This document shows, piece after piece, positions 1-9,971 of a stretch of 64,000 nucleotides of DNA. The notes under the pieces were generated by a model that had not been told where the DNA came from, searched no databases, and was given only the letters and a program-made list of their open reading frames with translations. Source of the stretch: Ustilaginoidea virens (lineage: Eukaryota; Ascomycota; Sordariomycetes; Hypocreales; Clavicipitaceae); assembly GCF_000687475.1 (NCBI RefSeq), contig NC_057316.1, forward strand, positions 6,820,001-6,884,000. The letters are read 5' to 3'. Within the stretch, counting starts at the first letter, position 1. Each line of letters opens with the position of its first letter. Position numbers and translations under genes: made by a program.

Positions 1-1
1 G

Positions 2-331
2 AGCCCGTTCCTGACCCTGACGGGCACCGGCCATCTGGGAAGCTGTGCAGTGGACTTTGCCAGGGGCAGGGATCTGCTGGAGACTTTTACCATTGCCGAC
101 CGGTGGTGCCAGACGTACAAGTTTGACTTTATCAGGAACTCGACGGAGGCGATGCGGGTTGCCAACAAGATCAGCCTGCGGGGGGACGCGCAGGGCGTCT
201 TGTGCTTGCAGTTCATGGTGGACATGGAAGGGGGCAAGCCTAGTTTTCTGGACTTTCGCTTTGTTCCGTGCATCATGTCTGATGACGAAGACTCTGACGA
301 CGGCGGCAATGTTGATATGGATCAAGAGTAG
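2..331 (+). CDS. RAD1: Rad1-family subunit of the 9-1-1 checkpoint clamp, C-terminal part (5' end outside window)
   Basis: Only the last 109 codons are in the window; the frame is open from base 2 to the TAG at 329-331. The visible part reads as the second half of a PCNA-like fold: a strand with PFLTLTGTGHLGSCAVDF, then YKFDFIRNSTEAMRVANKISLR and QGVLCLQFMVDMEG, ending in a strand with FLDFRFVP. This order matches the C-terminal domain of Rad1 (budding yeast Rad17), which forms a ring with Rad9 and Hus1 that is loaded at DNA damage and activates the ATR/Mec1 kinase. After the fold comes a short acidic tail rich in Asp and Ser (MSDDEDSDDGG). No intron is visible in this part. The family call rests on motif recognition, without an alignment. 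Confidence 0.8.
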   Translation, partial: SPFLTLTGTGHLGSCAVDFARGRDLLETFTIADRWCQTYKFDFIRNSTEAMRVANKISLRGDAQGVLCLQFMVDMEGGKPSFLDFRFVPCIMSDDEDSDDGGNVDMDQE

Positions 332-1613
332 TCGCTTGCGGTGGGACCAAGTGATGCTCCAGCTTTTGGGGCTTTCCATCTAGGGGCCGCATCTAGTCAT
401 TTCAAGAAGAACAAGAAAAGAAACACCACCAACTTGGAAAAAAAAAAAAAAAAAAACTATCACCAGCCCCTGATGCAGGGCTGCAGCGCGTATTCTGGAA
501 CCAGGAGCCATCATGCTTCCCATGCACTCGTGTTTGTCTTTCAACATCACGCGGCGCAAAGCGTGGCCCTACTATTCCCGTCGACTTGGTGATGCTTTTT
601 TTAACTACCAGTCGACCAACCTCGGGGCGGGCGCATTGTTCACACACCAACGTCCTGTTTTGCAGCCGCCTTTCTTGTCCTTTGTTTCTATTTTTACGAG
701 CCACGCCACGGCCTGACCAACCCCCCCCCCCCCTCCCGCCCCCAACGACCAGCTCGACCAATGGTGGCGGGAGCCAGGCGTTTTGCATGGGCACCGCGTT
801 TTACGCATGCACATGCGCCAGGACGAGATGGCCCCCAGCAAGCGTGCCGTCACTGCAGCGTGCAGCGTGCATTCCGAAGGCCACGGAGCGGACGTCGTGT
901 CACGGCCGAAGGGGCAGCCCAGGTTCGGGAAAGACGAAGACGAAGACGCAGAAGCCAGAGCCAGGATGACGGAGCCAGGATGACGGAGCGTGGAGATTCC
1001 CCACGTCACGTCGAGCGGCGCTTGAGGCCTCGGCACCGTGACGGATCTCGAGGGCGGACGCAAGCGAACTGCAAATCCAGTCTTTCTCGATCATCCGTCG
1101 CAACTGAGACATGAATCTGACCGATTAGAAACCCTTGGTCGTCGGAGGGGACAGAAGCAACAAGAAGAAGATGAAGGAGGAAGAGCGAATCGAGGAACGC
1201 AACACAACGCAACGCAACGCAGCCACCGTGCCACCCCCGGTCGGTTCGGGGTCGCAGCCCCCCTGGGCTGGGAATGGGAATCAGTCATGACCGTCATCAA
1301 AACCGGTCTGTGCCTCGGAATCCTCCACTGAAACCCCGCAGGCAGCCGCGACAACAGCCAGCAATGACGGCAGGATGGATACCTCGCAGTGCGACACCTG
1401 ATACTGCTGACTCGGTACCGAGTCCTATCGACGCAATCGGCGGGCAGGTTGTCACGGCCGCGGGGGAGGGGGGGGGGCGGTCGACAGGCGAGATGCTAAT
1501 AAAACAACCGGTTGAGACGGCAGCAGAGGCATAATCTTAATATATAGAAGCTAGTCATGGCCGACGCAGCAAGCTTGTCGGCGCAGTCTCGATAATTCTA
1601 TTAGAGTACGGGA

Positions 1614-1631
1614 CTACGGAATATTCCGTAG
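1614..1631. repeat. 18-bp perfect palindrome
   Basis: CTACGGAATATTCCGTAG reads identically on both strands with no spacer. It contains the CGGAA/TTCCG inverted pair and resembles the ACTCCGTA word found in other spacers of this window. It could be a dimeric regulator site or part of a dispersed repeat. Confidence 0.6.
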
Positions 1632-2016
1632 CCAGTCGTGGGTTTGATAGGCAGGAGGGCTTTGCTTCAGTCTGGTTTGGGCCATTTCCTTCCTAATTCG
1701 AGGTTCTTTTTTTTTTCTTCCCCTTGGGTCATGTTTAAGTTCCCTTGGTGTACAATGATTATCCGGCAGGGCTTCTGGCCTCAGGTCGCTTTGCGCCGTG
1801 CAGGTTCCTCTTTGTGTGCGGGTCGGGTGCTTGTGAAACGTGGCCCCCGGTCGGCCGACACGTTCTTTGCGTCTTGTCTCTTATTCGGCGCAACTCAACT
1901 CGCTACGCCCACGCGCGCCTTTGGCCCGCAACCGAACTGGCAGTGGCCGGGTGAGAACCAAGATGACCTTGCCAGCGAGGCAAATGTGCCAACTCGGAAG
2001 CATAAACAGGGGGGAG

Positions 2017-2051
2017 GAGGCGAGGCGAGGCGAGGCGAGGCGAGGCGAGGC
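2017..2051. repeat. GAGGC pentamer tandem array, seven units
   Basis: Seven perfect copies of GAGGC follow one another without interruption in the large spacer between the RAD1-type gene and the gene at 4314. A second pentamer array of the same copy number, with a different unit (CCAGA), lies at 23531-23565. Confidence 0.9.
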
Positions 2052-3123
2052 GTTGTCAAAAGAGGGGCGGGCAGACGAAACCTCATTGTTCCTCGAGCGA
2101 AGAAGCTCGAGCCTCGAGGCCATGGCGATGAAAACGGGCACGCGGTCGGGTCGGTCGGCTGGCGCGCTCACGTTCTGCTTGAGGGCGACGGTGGTGGGGG
2201 AAAGGGGGGGGGGGGGGGTTTGGTCCGCCTGCCAGGGGGGGGTTGGGTAGCACATTGATGACGGCCATGCATGGCCCTTGAGGCTTGAAAGTTGAATCCT
2301 AGATGGGGTGTCGAGGACTTTGCTCGAGTCGAGGACACCTTCCTCCCCCCCCCCTTCCCCCGGGCCCCGCGCTAGTTCCCAAGCCCATCATCGCGATCGC
2401 GGCGCGGGCCTTTCTCCCGCTGGCTGGCGCACTGGAAGCCATCGCCATCCCCGCTTGGTTCGAGAATCGTTCCAGCACATGTGGGCCCCACGACATGGCC
2501 TGGCGGGGGCCACGGAATCATGTGACGGATTTGCTCTTTCTTGTTTCTTTATCGTCGCAGAAAACAAGGATTTAAAGAAAAAGAATCGAGAAGTAAAAAA
2601 AAAAAAAGAAAAAAAAAAGGTCAGTCTCACTAGTGAATAAATGGTCGCAAAGTCGCGGGATGGCGGGGGGCCGAGAGCGACACGGCTTGCCAGGCACTCG
2701 CTTGACAGACACTTACTTGTTTTGTTGGTGGGCAGTTGGCAGGACGCACGCCCGCACCCACGGCCGCAGCTGGCTAGCAGCTGGCCGAGTCAAGTGATAT
2801 GCCGTCTGGGTTGTCTCCCACTCTCGCCGGCTGCGGCTGGTTGGCAGGCAACATTGCCAGCCGGCGAGCACCGCAGCAAGTCCCGTCCCTATCGGGAACT
2901 CCCCTGCAGAAACAGAATCCCAGCCCTGAATCACAAGATTGTCGTGCTACCTAATGTCGCCTCCTTAGCGAACCAAAGTCGTGTAACCAAGGCCGCCCAG
3001 CCAACCAGAGAGCAGAGCGAGAACCCACAGACAGGGCCACATGAACCACGGCAGAACTTGGCAGATTTATCGGAATGGATCACGAGCGAGCGAGAAAGCA
3101 AACAGCTGGAAGGTGTTTTTTTT

Positions 3124-3205
3124 ATTTTTTATTTTTTATTTTTTATTTTTTATTTTTTATTTTTTATTTTACCTTTTTTTTTTCCTGTTTTTTTTTTTTT
3201 TTTTT
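3124..3205. repeat. ATTTTTT heptamer array and T-run
   Basis: Single A residues are spaced exactly seven bases apart (3124, 3131, 3138, 3145, 3152, 3159, 3166) in an otherwise pure T tract. A T-rich run continues to about 3205, interrupted only by ACC and CCTG. On the other strand this is an A-tract array. Confidence 0.85.
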
Positions 3206-4313
3206 GGCCCTGGCGACGACCTTTATTTTGAATAATTTTTTCTTCTGCTTTCCCCCCCTTCCATCCTGCAAATCGCCGGCATCATCCTCTTGGGAACAAA
3301 AGCAAGACAAGACGCGCAACATGTGCGTAATACACAGTAAGCCCCCGACCCCCCGTCGCCAATTATCTTGGGGGATCCCTGCTGCCCGAAATCCCACTGA
3401 CGCTTGCCTGCATGCATGATGCACCCGTGTCCCAGACTCCCAGCCCGTGGGCTTCGCAAACCTCGGGACAAAGACTGCCGCCCACGTTGACTGCCGGGAT
3501 GAGAATAGCTCCTAGCCTCCCCAAGTCCAAGCTCACGGTCCCCCCCCCTTCCCTCCCCGGGCTGGCTGCTAGCCTCCTCGCCGCCTGCTCACCAGGTAAA
3601 GTAGTTAGCCACCCTCCCGTGCGATACGCCCCACTGCTCCTCAATCCAAGACGTCCTTGCTTGTCAAACCTGAGAACTGATGAGCTCGAGCACGGGGAGC
3701 TGCCAGGGGGGCCACCTCGCTGATCTTTTGCCGCCCGCTGCTGATAGGCCGGAATCCCCGAGTCCCGTCTCTGGTCTATGTCTATCGCCAGGACTCAGGA
3801 GACAACCCAGACGATGAATCGAGATGCCCCGGTGGGTGCTGGACCAGGTGAAGCCGTTGCGCTTCCAACTTACCCGTATCAGTGGCCGAGCTTTGGGGAA
3901 GCTGTCTTGTGATCCGCTTACTTTTTTTTGGCTTCCTGTGTATCAAAAGGCCATCAAAGGCACTGGGTCGTGTGTTGTTCAGTTCCACCCGCGGGCAAGG
4001 CCTCTTTGTAAGTCGTGGTCGGATCCGACGCCGCGCTGCGCCCAGGTGCTCGGCTCGCCTCTTCTCCCTCCCGCCCGACTCTATTCTTGTTGCTCCTTTG
4101 CTACCCAGGCTGCGCCCATTGTCTTATAATGGAACGAGCCGCCTTTCACTTTTGCTGACCCGACCCCCCCTTATGAATCACACACACACGTACACACACA
4201 CACGCACACAACCGACCCAATGCCCTGAGCCAATGCCCATTCCTTACTTCTGGCTCAGCTAGGCATCCAACCGTTCCTTTCTTTCCTTCTCCTTCTCCCC
4301 CCCCCCTTTAGCC

Positions 4314-6155
4314 ATGGCTGCCATCATGCAAAGTCTCCCAGCTAGCCTTGGGTTGGGCCGAAGCTCACCCAGCCCAAACTGCCGATACCCCAACGACACG
4401 GCCAAGCATCATCGATACTCCAGGTCGACCAACGATCATTTTGCAGCTCGCATCGCCCACAAGCCCTCTGCCAAGTCCTTGTCCTGGCTGCCGAGACTGG
4501 GACGCTCAAGGCCGGCCTCGCCCGCGCTGGTCGAAGGGGTGGCAGTGACTGTACACGACAACAGCGACTCGACGCTGCGCAACCGCGAGCAACAACCCCC
4601 CTGGGCTGCCACGCACGCACCACGACAAAACGTCTCCTCGGGGGCCGCCGCAGCAGCAGCAGCTCCCAGCCACTCTGAGAAGCCGCCCGCCAGCGACTGG
4701 GGCAGACGGTTCGCGAGGAAAAAGTCGCAGCTGAGCGTGCGATTCTGCGACCAAGCCCTCGGCCGGGATTCCCATCCGGCCGAGACGTCGCTGCTCCCGC
4801 GCTCCGCTTCCGCCGAGCCGACCATGCCAATCTACCAGACACGACGACACGCAGGCGCGCAGCTTCACGACCGATGGTGCTACTCGCCGGAGCCAGCCCG
4901 GACCCTGCCCCTTCTGGAGACGAGACCCCAGGCGCCCCGAGACGCTTCCAAGCTGTCGGGTCTCGGCGCGGGAACCACGTCATGGCTCCTGGAAGGCCAA
5001 GAGCCCTCGGTCGCGTTGGGAAACACCAGAAGCGCGGCTTCTGTCCCTGGAAGCAAACAAAGCACGCAATGGAATAACAGAGCCTCCACCGCGTCCGTGT
5101 CCCCTCGTCTCGACAAGGCCCTCCCCACCCCTCCAGAGTACACCGCATACAGCACCATAGAAAGCACCCGGAAGAGGATGTCGAAGCAGCCGGACTCGCG
5201 GCTCAGCCCGAAGCAAGCCAAGCCGTCCAGGCGAAGTGTGCTGAACGAGCCAAGCCTCCCGGACGGAATCTCGGAAAACGGCCATCAGCATCAGCATCAA
5301 CAACAACAACAACAACAACCGCCCCCGCGCAGCGGTCGGGGCTCGCCCGACTCCGTGGCAAGTGCGTCGTCGCAACAATCAGACGCGAGCGCAACCACGG
5401 ACCGGGCCAGCCCGTCCACCGCGGCAGTGGCAAACGCCGTCGTGCACATTGCCTTTTCCGTGGGCAGTCCGACGCAGCACCAGCACACGTTCGCGCCCAG
5501 CCCGAGCCCGCCGCCCAAGAACCCGGAGCGGTTTCTCGTCAGCAGGCGCAACGCGAGCCCGCCGCTGGCCGCCATCAGCGAGGGCAGCGAGCCCCGCCGG
5601 CGGCAGCCCCGCGACCCCGGCAGCGACGCCATCATCTACCTGCCGAGCACGGCGCTCTGCAAGGCGCACCCGACCTTCCGCCACGGCCACATTGCCTTTC
5701 TCAAGTCGGACGCCGCAGACGCAGACGCAGCCGCCGCAGACGCCGCCGCAGACGGCGGCGGGCTCGCCCCCGGCCCCTGCGACGACTACGAAAGCGACCT
5801 GGCCGACGACATGGCCGAGTGGTTCGACACGTTTGGCTTCCAGACGCACGGGCAGCTGATATCCGAGGACCCGGCGCCGCCGCCGCCGCCGTGGGTGTCG
5901 TCCTCGTCCTCGCAGAGCCTGCGATCCGCCTCGCCCTCGACCCTCAACTCGGAGGCCGAGCCGCCCGTGCCCATGATGCCCGTGCCCGTACCTGTCCCCA
6001 TGGGGCCCTTGAGCCCCCCGGAGCCGGTGCGCTTCTTTGCCAGCCAGTCCCCGCCGCGCAAGTGGACGCCCGCGCCGACCGCGCTCTCCGTCCGGGACGC
6101 CCAGCGCACGCAGTGCAGGCTGAGGTCCAACTCGAGCCCCTTGCCCGCCGCATGA
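4314..6155 (+). CDS. Serine/proline-rich disordered protein of unknown function
   Basis: A single uninterrupted frame of 613 codons with an ATG at 4314 after a pyrimidine-rich leader. I do not recognise a family. Most of the protein is Ser-, Pro-, Arg- and Gln-rich and looks disordered; a His/Gln stretch lies near residues 322-336. The only compact-looking part is near residues 435-510: DAIIYLPSTALCKAHPTFRHGHIAF, an Ala/Asp-rich spacer, then CDDYESDLADDMAEWFDTFGFQTHG. This reads like a short folded or conserved module that may bind a partner. There is no signal peptide or membrane segment. An AATAAA at 6347-6352 lies about 190 bases after the stop and is a plausible polyadenylation signal. 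The coding call rests on length, start context and amino-acid composition. Confidence 0.65.
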   Translation: MAAIMQSLPASLGLGRSSPSPNCRYPNDTAKHHRYSRSTNDHFAARIAHKPSAKSLSWLPRLGRSRPASPALVEGVAVTVHDNSDSTLRNREQQPPWAATHAPRQNVSSGAAAAAAAPSHSEKPPASDWGRRFARKKSQLSVRFCDQALGRDSHPAETSLLPRSASAEPTMPIYQTRRHAGAQLHDRWCYSPEPARTLPLLETRPQAPRDASKLSGLGAGTTSWLLEGQEPSVALGNTRSAASVPGSKQSTQWNNRASTASVSPRLDKALPTPPEYTAYSTIESTRKRMSKQPDSRLSPKQAKPSRRSVLNEPSLPDGISENGHQHQHQQQQQQQPPPRSGRGSPDSVASASSQQSDASATTDRASPSTAAVANAVVHIAFSVGSPTQHQHTFAPSPSPPPKNPERFLVSRRNASPPLAAISEGSEPRRRQPRDPGSDAIIYLPSTALCKAHPTFRHGHIAFLKSDAADADAAAADAAADGGGLAPGPCDDYESDLADDMAEWFDTFGFQTHGQLISEDPAPPPPPWVSSSSSQSLRSASPSTLNSEAEPPVPMMPVPVPVPMGPLSPPEPVRFFASQSPPRKWTPAPTALSVRDAQRTQCRLRSNSSPLPAA

Positions 6156-6638
6156 CCAGCAGGAAGAAGACCACTCGGAGGGGGCTTTGCTTTGGAAAGT
6201 GGGGGTTGGTTGGTTGGTTGGTTGGTTGGTTGGTTGGGGGGGAGGGCCGTTTGCTGGTTTTACGCAGCGATGCGACCATGACGAATGAGTTGTTGTTGAT
6301 TGATACCTCTAGTTATCCGTAGTTTTGCCAGTGATTATCTATACCCAATAAAGTTGCTTGAACTCCACTTTTTTTTCCGTCACCATTGGGCCCCCACGCA
6401 CGTGTTTTGTTTGTCTGTTGTTTGCTCGTTTTGCGCCCTGCATCGCATGTTGACAAACTTCCCGCTTCCATGAACAAAAAATTCCGCTTGCATCGTGGAC
6501 CACCTACCTGCACGTAGCAAGACTTGCCTCGCTCTGCAACACACCACCACCTGCACGCCAACAGACCTGCCTCGCCCTCGACAGCCCCGTCCTCGGGCAG
6601 TAAATCTCCCCCCACGCAACACTCCTCCGCCCGCAGCC
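6156..6638. other. Spacer between the orphan gene and CDC26
   Basis: Holds the 3' untranslated region of the upstream gene, a TTGG tetramer array (about 6206-6237), an AATAAA at 6347-6352 and the presumed promoter and leader of CDC26. I see no other gene in it. Confidence 0.6.
6206..6237. repeat. TTGG tetramer array
   Basis: About eight consecutive TTGG units in the 3' untranslated region or spacer after the gene ending at 6155. It is bounded by G runs. Confidence 0.9.
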
Positions 6639-6830
6639 ATGCTCCGCCGGCCCCCGACGACGCTCCACATCACCGCCGAGGACATCGCCGCGTACGAGGA
6701 CCGCCGCGCAACCGAAGCCCTGGCGCTGCAGCACCGCCAGGCCCAGCTGAAGATGCAGGGGGTGCAGCAGAGCCCCGGGCGGGCCGGGCGGCGGACCAGA
6801 GACGAGCGGCTGGGCGTAAACAGGCGGTGA
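6639..6830 (+). CDS. CDC26: Cdc26, small subunit of the anaphase-promoting complex
   Basis: A 63-residue protein that automatic gene finders could easily miss. It opens with MLRRPPTTLHITAEDIAAYEDR and ends with TRDERLGVNRR. The N-terminal block (MLRR, P-T-T, then T-x-EDI) is the segment by which Cdc26 inserts into the TPR superhelix of Apc6/Cut9 and stabilises it; the C-terminal TRDERxG block is also typical of filamentous-fungal Cdc26. A Gln-rich linker joins them. The ATG is the first one of this frame that gives the conserved N-terminus; the frame is open further upstream but looks like leader sequence. The gene converges on CDC1, whose stop lies 341 bases away. Confidence comes from both conserved ends being present. 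Confidence 0.85.
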   Translation: MLRRPPTTLHITAEDIAAYEDRRATEALALQHRQAQLKMQGVQQSPGRAGRRTRDERLGVNRR

Positions 6831-7170
6831 GGGGATGCATCTGGCTGGCTTTCGCATGGCCGGCTTTCGCCTGGACTCGCACGAGGCTGAAATGGACGGG
6901 TGGCCAAACATGGACGCGGCGCCGCACGCTGGATGCGATGCTGTGCTGTGATGGGATGGTATGGAGCAAGATACTTCGCCGGCTGGTGAAAAAACAACCG
7001 AAAGAAGGGAAACAACAACAAATGAAAGGAAAAGAAAAGAAAAGAAGAGCCAAGTTCAAAATAAAGAGGACCCGGCATAGATAGAATCAAGGGCAAAGTC
7101 ACCAATGTTACCGTGACCGTACTGTACGTTCCAGGCCAAACCCTGTGCAGACCCCCCAGCCCAGCCCAGC
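6831..7170. other. Convergent 3' spacer between CDC26 and CDC1
   Basis: Both flanking genes end here. An A-rich patch near 6990-7080, containing AATAAA around 7060, could serve CDC26. No gene seen. Confidence 0.5.
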
Positions 7171-9301
7171 TCAGCCTTTGCTCGCCAGATACGCCCAGTA
7201 CGACGCCGTCAACCACGTCAGCCGCCACGCCGTGGTCCACAGCTCCCTGAGCATCGTGTCCAGCTCCGCCGTTCTCCTGCCCAACGCCCACGGCTTCCGC
7301 CCGTCGTAAAAGTGATTGTCCAGCTTGATCCTGGGCCCGCGCTTCTCCGGGCCGCCCCACCCCCATCGCTGGCTGCTCTTGCTCTTCTTGGAGGACCATC
7401 TCGCGCTGCTGCCGTTGGCGGCCGCCGAGTGGCCCCGAGCCCCCGACGTGGTGGCCCCCGGCGACGAGGCCCGCGACGCCCCGTGCTCGGGCGGCTCGAC
7501 CTTGGCCTTGGCGTCCCTGTACATCGGGAGCGCGGACGCTGCCGGCGTCGTCTCCGGCTCGAGCGCAAACGGCGTCAGGCGCAGGACCGGGACCAGCAGC
7601 GCGCGGACGCACAGCAGCGCCAGCGAGACAATGGCGAGCGCCGCGTACTTGACGTACGTGCGGACCTGGTTCGGCAGCAGGCAGAGGTGGGTTTGCAGAG
7701 ACGCCTCGGACGGCCCGCGTGCCGGCCTGCCCTCCTCGTCGACCGGGTTGTACAAGCTGACCATGAGGAAGCCGGGGGTGGGGACGCCCATGGCCATGCT
7801 GAAGCTCTTGACGGTGATCTCGCGGACGTTTCCCTTGGCGGGCGAGTGCACGAGCTCGCAGTAGTCGTGGTCGTCGCCGGAAAAGACGTGCACCACGTTG
7901 CCGACCTTTTGGAGGAGCTTGACCGAGTCGTCCTCGCTCAAGACGTTCTGGTACTGGTACCCGGCCGAGACGGAGATTGCGTTGCGGTCGTCGCGGACAC
8001 TGGCGTCGACGGTTCCGTCCGGCTTCAGGGAGGCTTTGCTGGGCGGCCAGTGCTCGCGACGAGGCCCGCACGGCGTGCCGGGGGGTCTGAACAGCGGCAC
8101 GTGGGTCAGCAGGATCGTGGGGAAATCCGCCGCTCCGGGGCCCGGGTCTCTCAATACTCGCGTCAAGTCTGCGTGGTCGACATCCTCGACCTTGTGGCGC
8201 AGCTTGACGTCCGTCTCCTTTGCGTGCCAGACGGCCAGCTCCTCCTGGACGGCCTTGCGCTTGCTCGCCTGCACTTGGTCGAGGAACTCGTGCACCGGGC
8301 CGTAGATGGGCTTCAGATCGTGGCTGTCCTTGTACAGGGACGTGTCCGCGCTCAGGGAGACGGTGTCGACCGACACAATGGTGTGGTTTCCAACAACGTC
8401 GACCCGGCTCGTCTCGCCAAAGAAGGCGCCGAACCTGTCGCGGACAGGGAGCTGGATCTGGGCGCCGAAGCCAAGATCGTGGTTTCCCGGCAGGCCCGCC
8501 ACCAGCTTCCTCCCCCGTTGATAGGGCCCCGGGACTCCGCCGGCCTCGTTGAAGGGTTTGAAGAAGATGTTGCTGAAGCGCATGTATTCCCGAATCCAAA
8601 AGTCCTCGCCGTACTTTCGATGCCAGGTCTTCAGCCACTTCTTCTCCGTATCCGACCGACTGCTGCCCCATTTGGGATCTACGAAGGCGGTGCCCTGCCG
8701 GGTCTTCCATTCTCGTCCGCCGTCGAACAGGTCCCCCAGGAAGAAGACACTGTCTGGACGCAAATGCCGCTGCACGGCCAGGTAGCTCCTGCGCAAATAG
8801 TTGTCGGTGACGAGAATGGTCAAGGGGTTCAGAGGCCACGGACGACCCGGGTACGAGTGCGGATCGACAATCTGCGGATCGGCGACGAGAACAAGGTGAT
8901 GGGGGTTTGCTCCTTTGGGCTACGCTCTCTGGTCAGCAAGAAGATAATGAAGCGAAGCCCCCCTTTTCTGCAACAGCTAATTCCGCCCGTCGAGACTCTG
9001 GAACACAGCAAACCAAACGTACCCAATTCTCCCAATTGGCCCAGTCGCACCGGTGCACTTTGGTCTCGAATATCCATCTCTCGCCCCACAGCAAAATGGC
9101 CATCCAAAACAGGAAGAGAAAATGAGGAAAGCTCAATAGCCGGCTTGAGGTCATGTTTCTTCGAATCTGATGCACCGTACGTGCGAGAACCGTGGTCAAC
9201 ATGCGCCTGCCTGGACCCAGGATCCAGGCCGCGATATCGTGTGGCGGGGCGCGCAGACGGCCATCCTTCAAGGGTTTGGGCAAGGCTATGCTGCGGAACA
9301 T
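7171..9301 (-). CDS. CDC1: Cdc1/Ted1-type ER metallophosphoesterase
   Basis: Two exons: 9301-9023 and 8919-7171, joined across a 103-nt intron (donor GTACGT, acceptor GTAG); product 675 residues. The splice restores the family block DWANWENW-PKGANPHHLVLVADPQIVDPHSYP. Calcineurin-type metal motifs follow in order: ADPQ near residue 105, GDLFDGG near 155, GNHD near 238, LLTHVPLF, and GDDHD near 440. A hydrophobic helix at about 57-73 anchors the N-terminus. Further hydrophobic segments lie near 515-540 and at the C-terminus. Proteins of this family remodel GPI anchors in the ER by removing ethanolamine phosphate, using Mn2+. The ATG at 9301 gives a rather long N-terminal extension; the in-frame ATG at 9154 (residue 50) just before the membrane helix is a good alternative start. 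Confidence 0.88.
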
Positions 9302-9841
9302 TTCGACGCCATTACCGCCCTGTATGGGATTCGTAGGGTCCGTGGATTCCGTGGATTCCGTGGATTCCGCGCTGGACGCTCTTGTGTCGACGGGGCTTTT
9401 TTCTGTGCTTATAAAGTATGGCCGACGGCGAACTATAAAAAAGGTCCAATCGACGGGTGTCGATGAAATGCTCGTTCTAGCTGCCCAATTAAATCAATCG
9501 TCTTGCTCCGTCAGCCGTTCACAAAGAAAATGGACTGTCGCGGGACCAAGAAAGAACAAAGGGAAAAGGTTAGCATCAGCGTACAATACTGGAATATGAG
9601 ATAATAACGCAAGCGATGCGTCAAATGGAAAACACCAGACCACAACCACACAGGTAAAGGACAAGGACAGCAGGAATGGAAGGAAGCATGAACGTTTGTT
9701 TGGGCAAGTGGTGCCAGGGGAAGGAAGAAGCCGAACGGAGGCCCACGTGGGTCGAATATGACAAGTACATCCGGAGTACTCCGTACAGTAAGAAGTTCCC
9801 CCGTACCCTGACGTCGAGTTGTATCTAGGTACCTACCTACC

Positions 9842-9860
9842 TACCTACCTTAGGTAGGTA
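9842..9860. repeat. TACCTACCT-T-AGGTAGGTA inverted repeat
   Basis: Two 9-base arms separated by a single T, preceded by further CTAC units. Its core TACCTTAGGTA is the exact reverse complement of TACCTAAGGTA at 56836-56846. Both sit just downstream of CTCCGTAC words. Confidence 0.8.
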
Positions 9861-9918
9861 CGCGGCATGGGTCATTTATTGGTGGGGCTGAGCCTAGCGG
9901 CCAACTTTGAAACCAACG

Positions 9919-9971
9919 CGGCGCCAGGCGCCAGGCGCCAGGCACCAGCGGGCAGCGGGCAGCGGGCAGCG
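9919..9971. repeat. Two adjoining 7-bp tandem arrays
   Basis: GGCGCCA is repeated about three times and is followed directly by GCGGGCA repeated about three times. Both units are seven bases long, so the register is kept across the junction. Confidence 0.8.

Larger units (their letters stand above)
332..4313. other. Long gene-free spacer rich in short repeats
   Basis: About 4 kb with no convincing gene. Open frames exist on both strands (for example 1638-2258 and 2641-3231 on plus), but they are built from low-complexity sequence and resemble no protein I know. The stretch holds an A19 run (438-456), a C13 run (721-733), an 18-bp perfect palindrome (1614-1631), a GAGGC pentamer array (2017-2051), an ATTTTTT heptamer array (3124 onward), a CA-rich patch (about 4181-4208) and a pyrimidine-rich tract just before the ATG at 4314. 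That tract is the usual look of a fungal core promoter or leader for the gene starting at 4314. Confidence 0.6.

Noticed and set aside
1638..2258. 206-codon frame in the first large spacer
   Set aside because: It translates the GAGGC array and G-runs; no start context, no splice pattern and no homology.
2641..3231. 196-codon frame in the first large spacer
   Set aside because: Its C-terminal half is a translation of the ATTTTTT array.
6380..8839. 819-codon minus-strand frame overlapping CDC1 and CDC26
   Set aside because: The correct CDC1 frame carries all metallophosphoesterase motifs; this frame is Arg/Gly/Pro-rich and has none.
7312..9336. 674-codon plus-strand frame opposite CDC1
   Set aside because: Antisense shadow with Arg/Gly/Asp-rich composition and no family signature.
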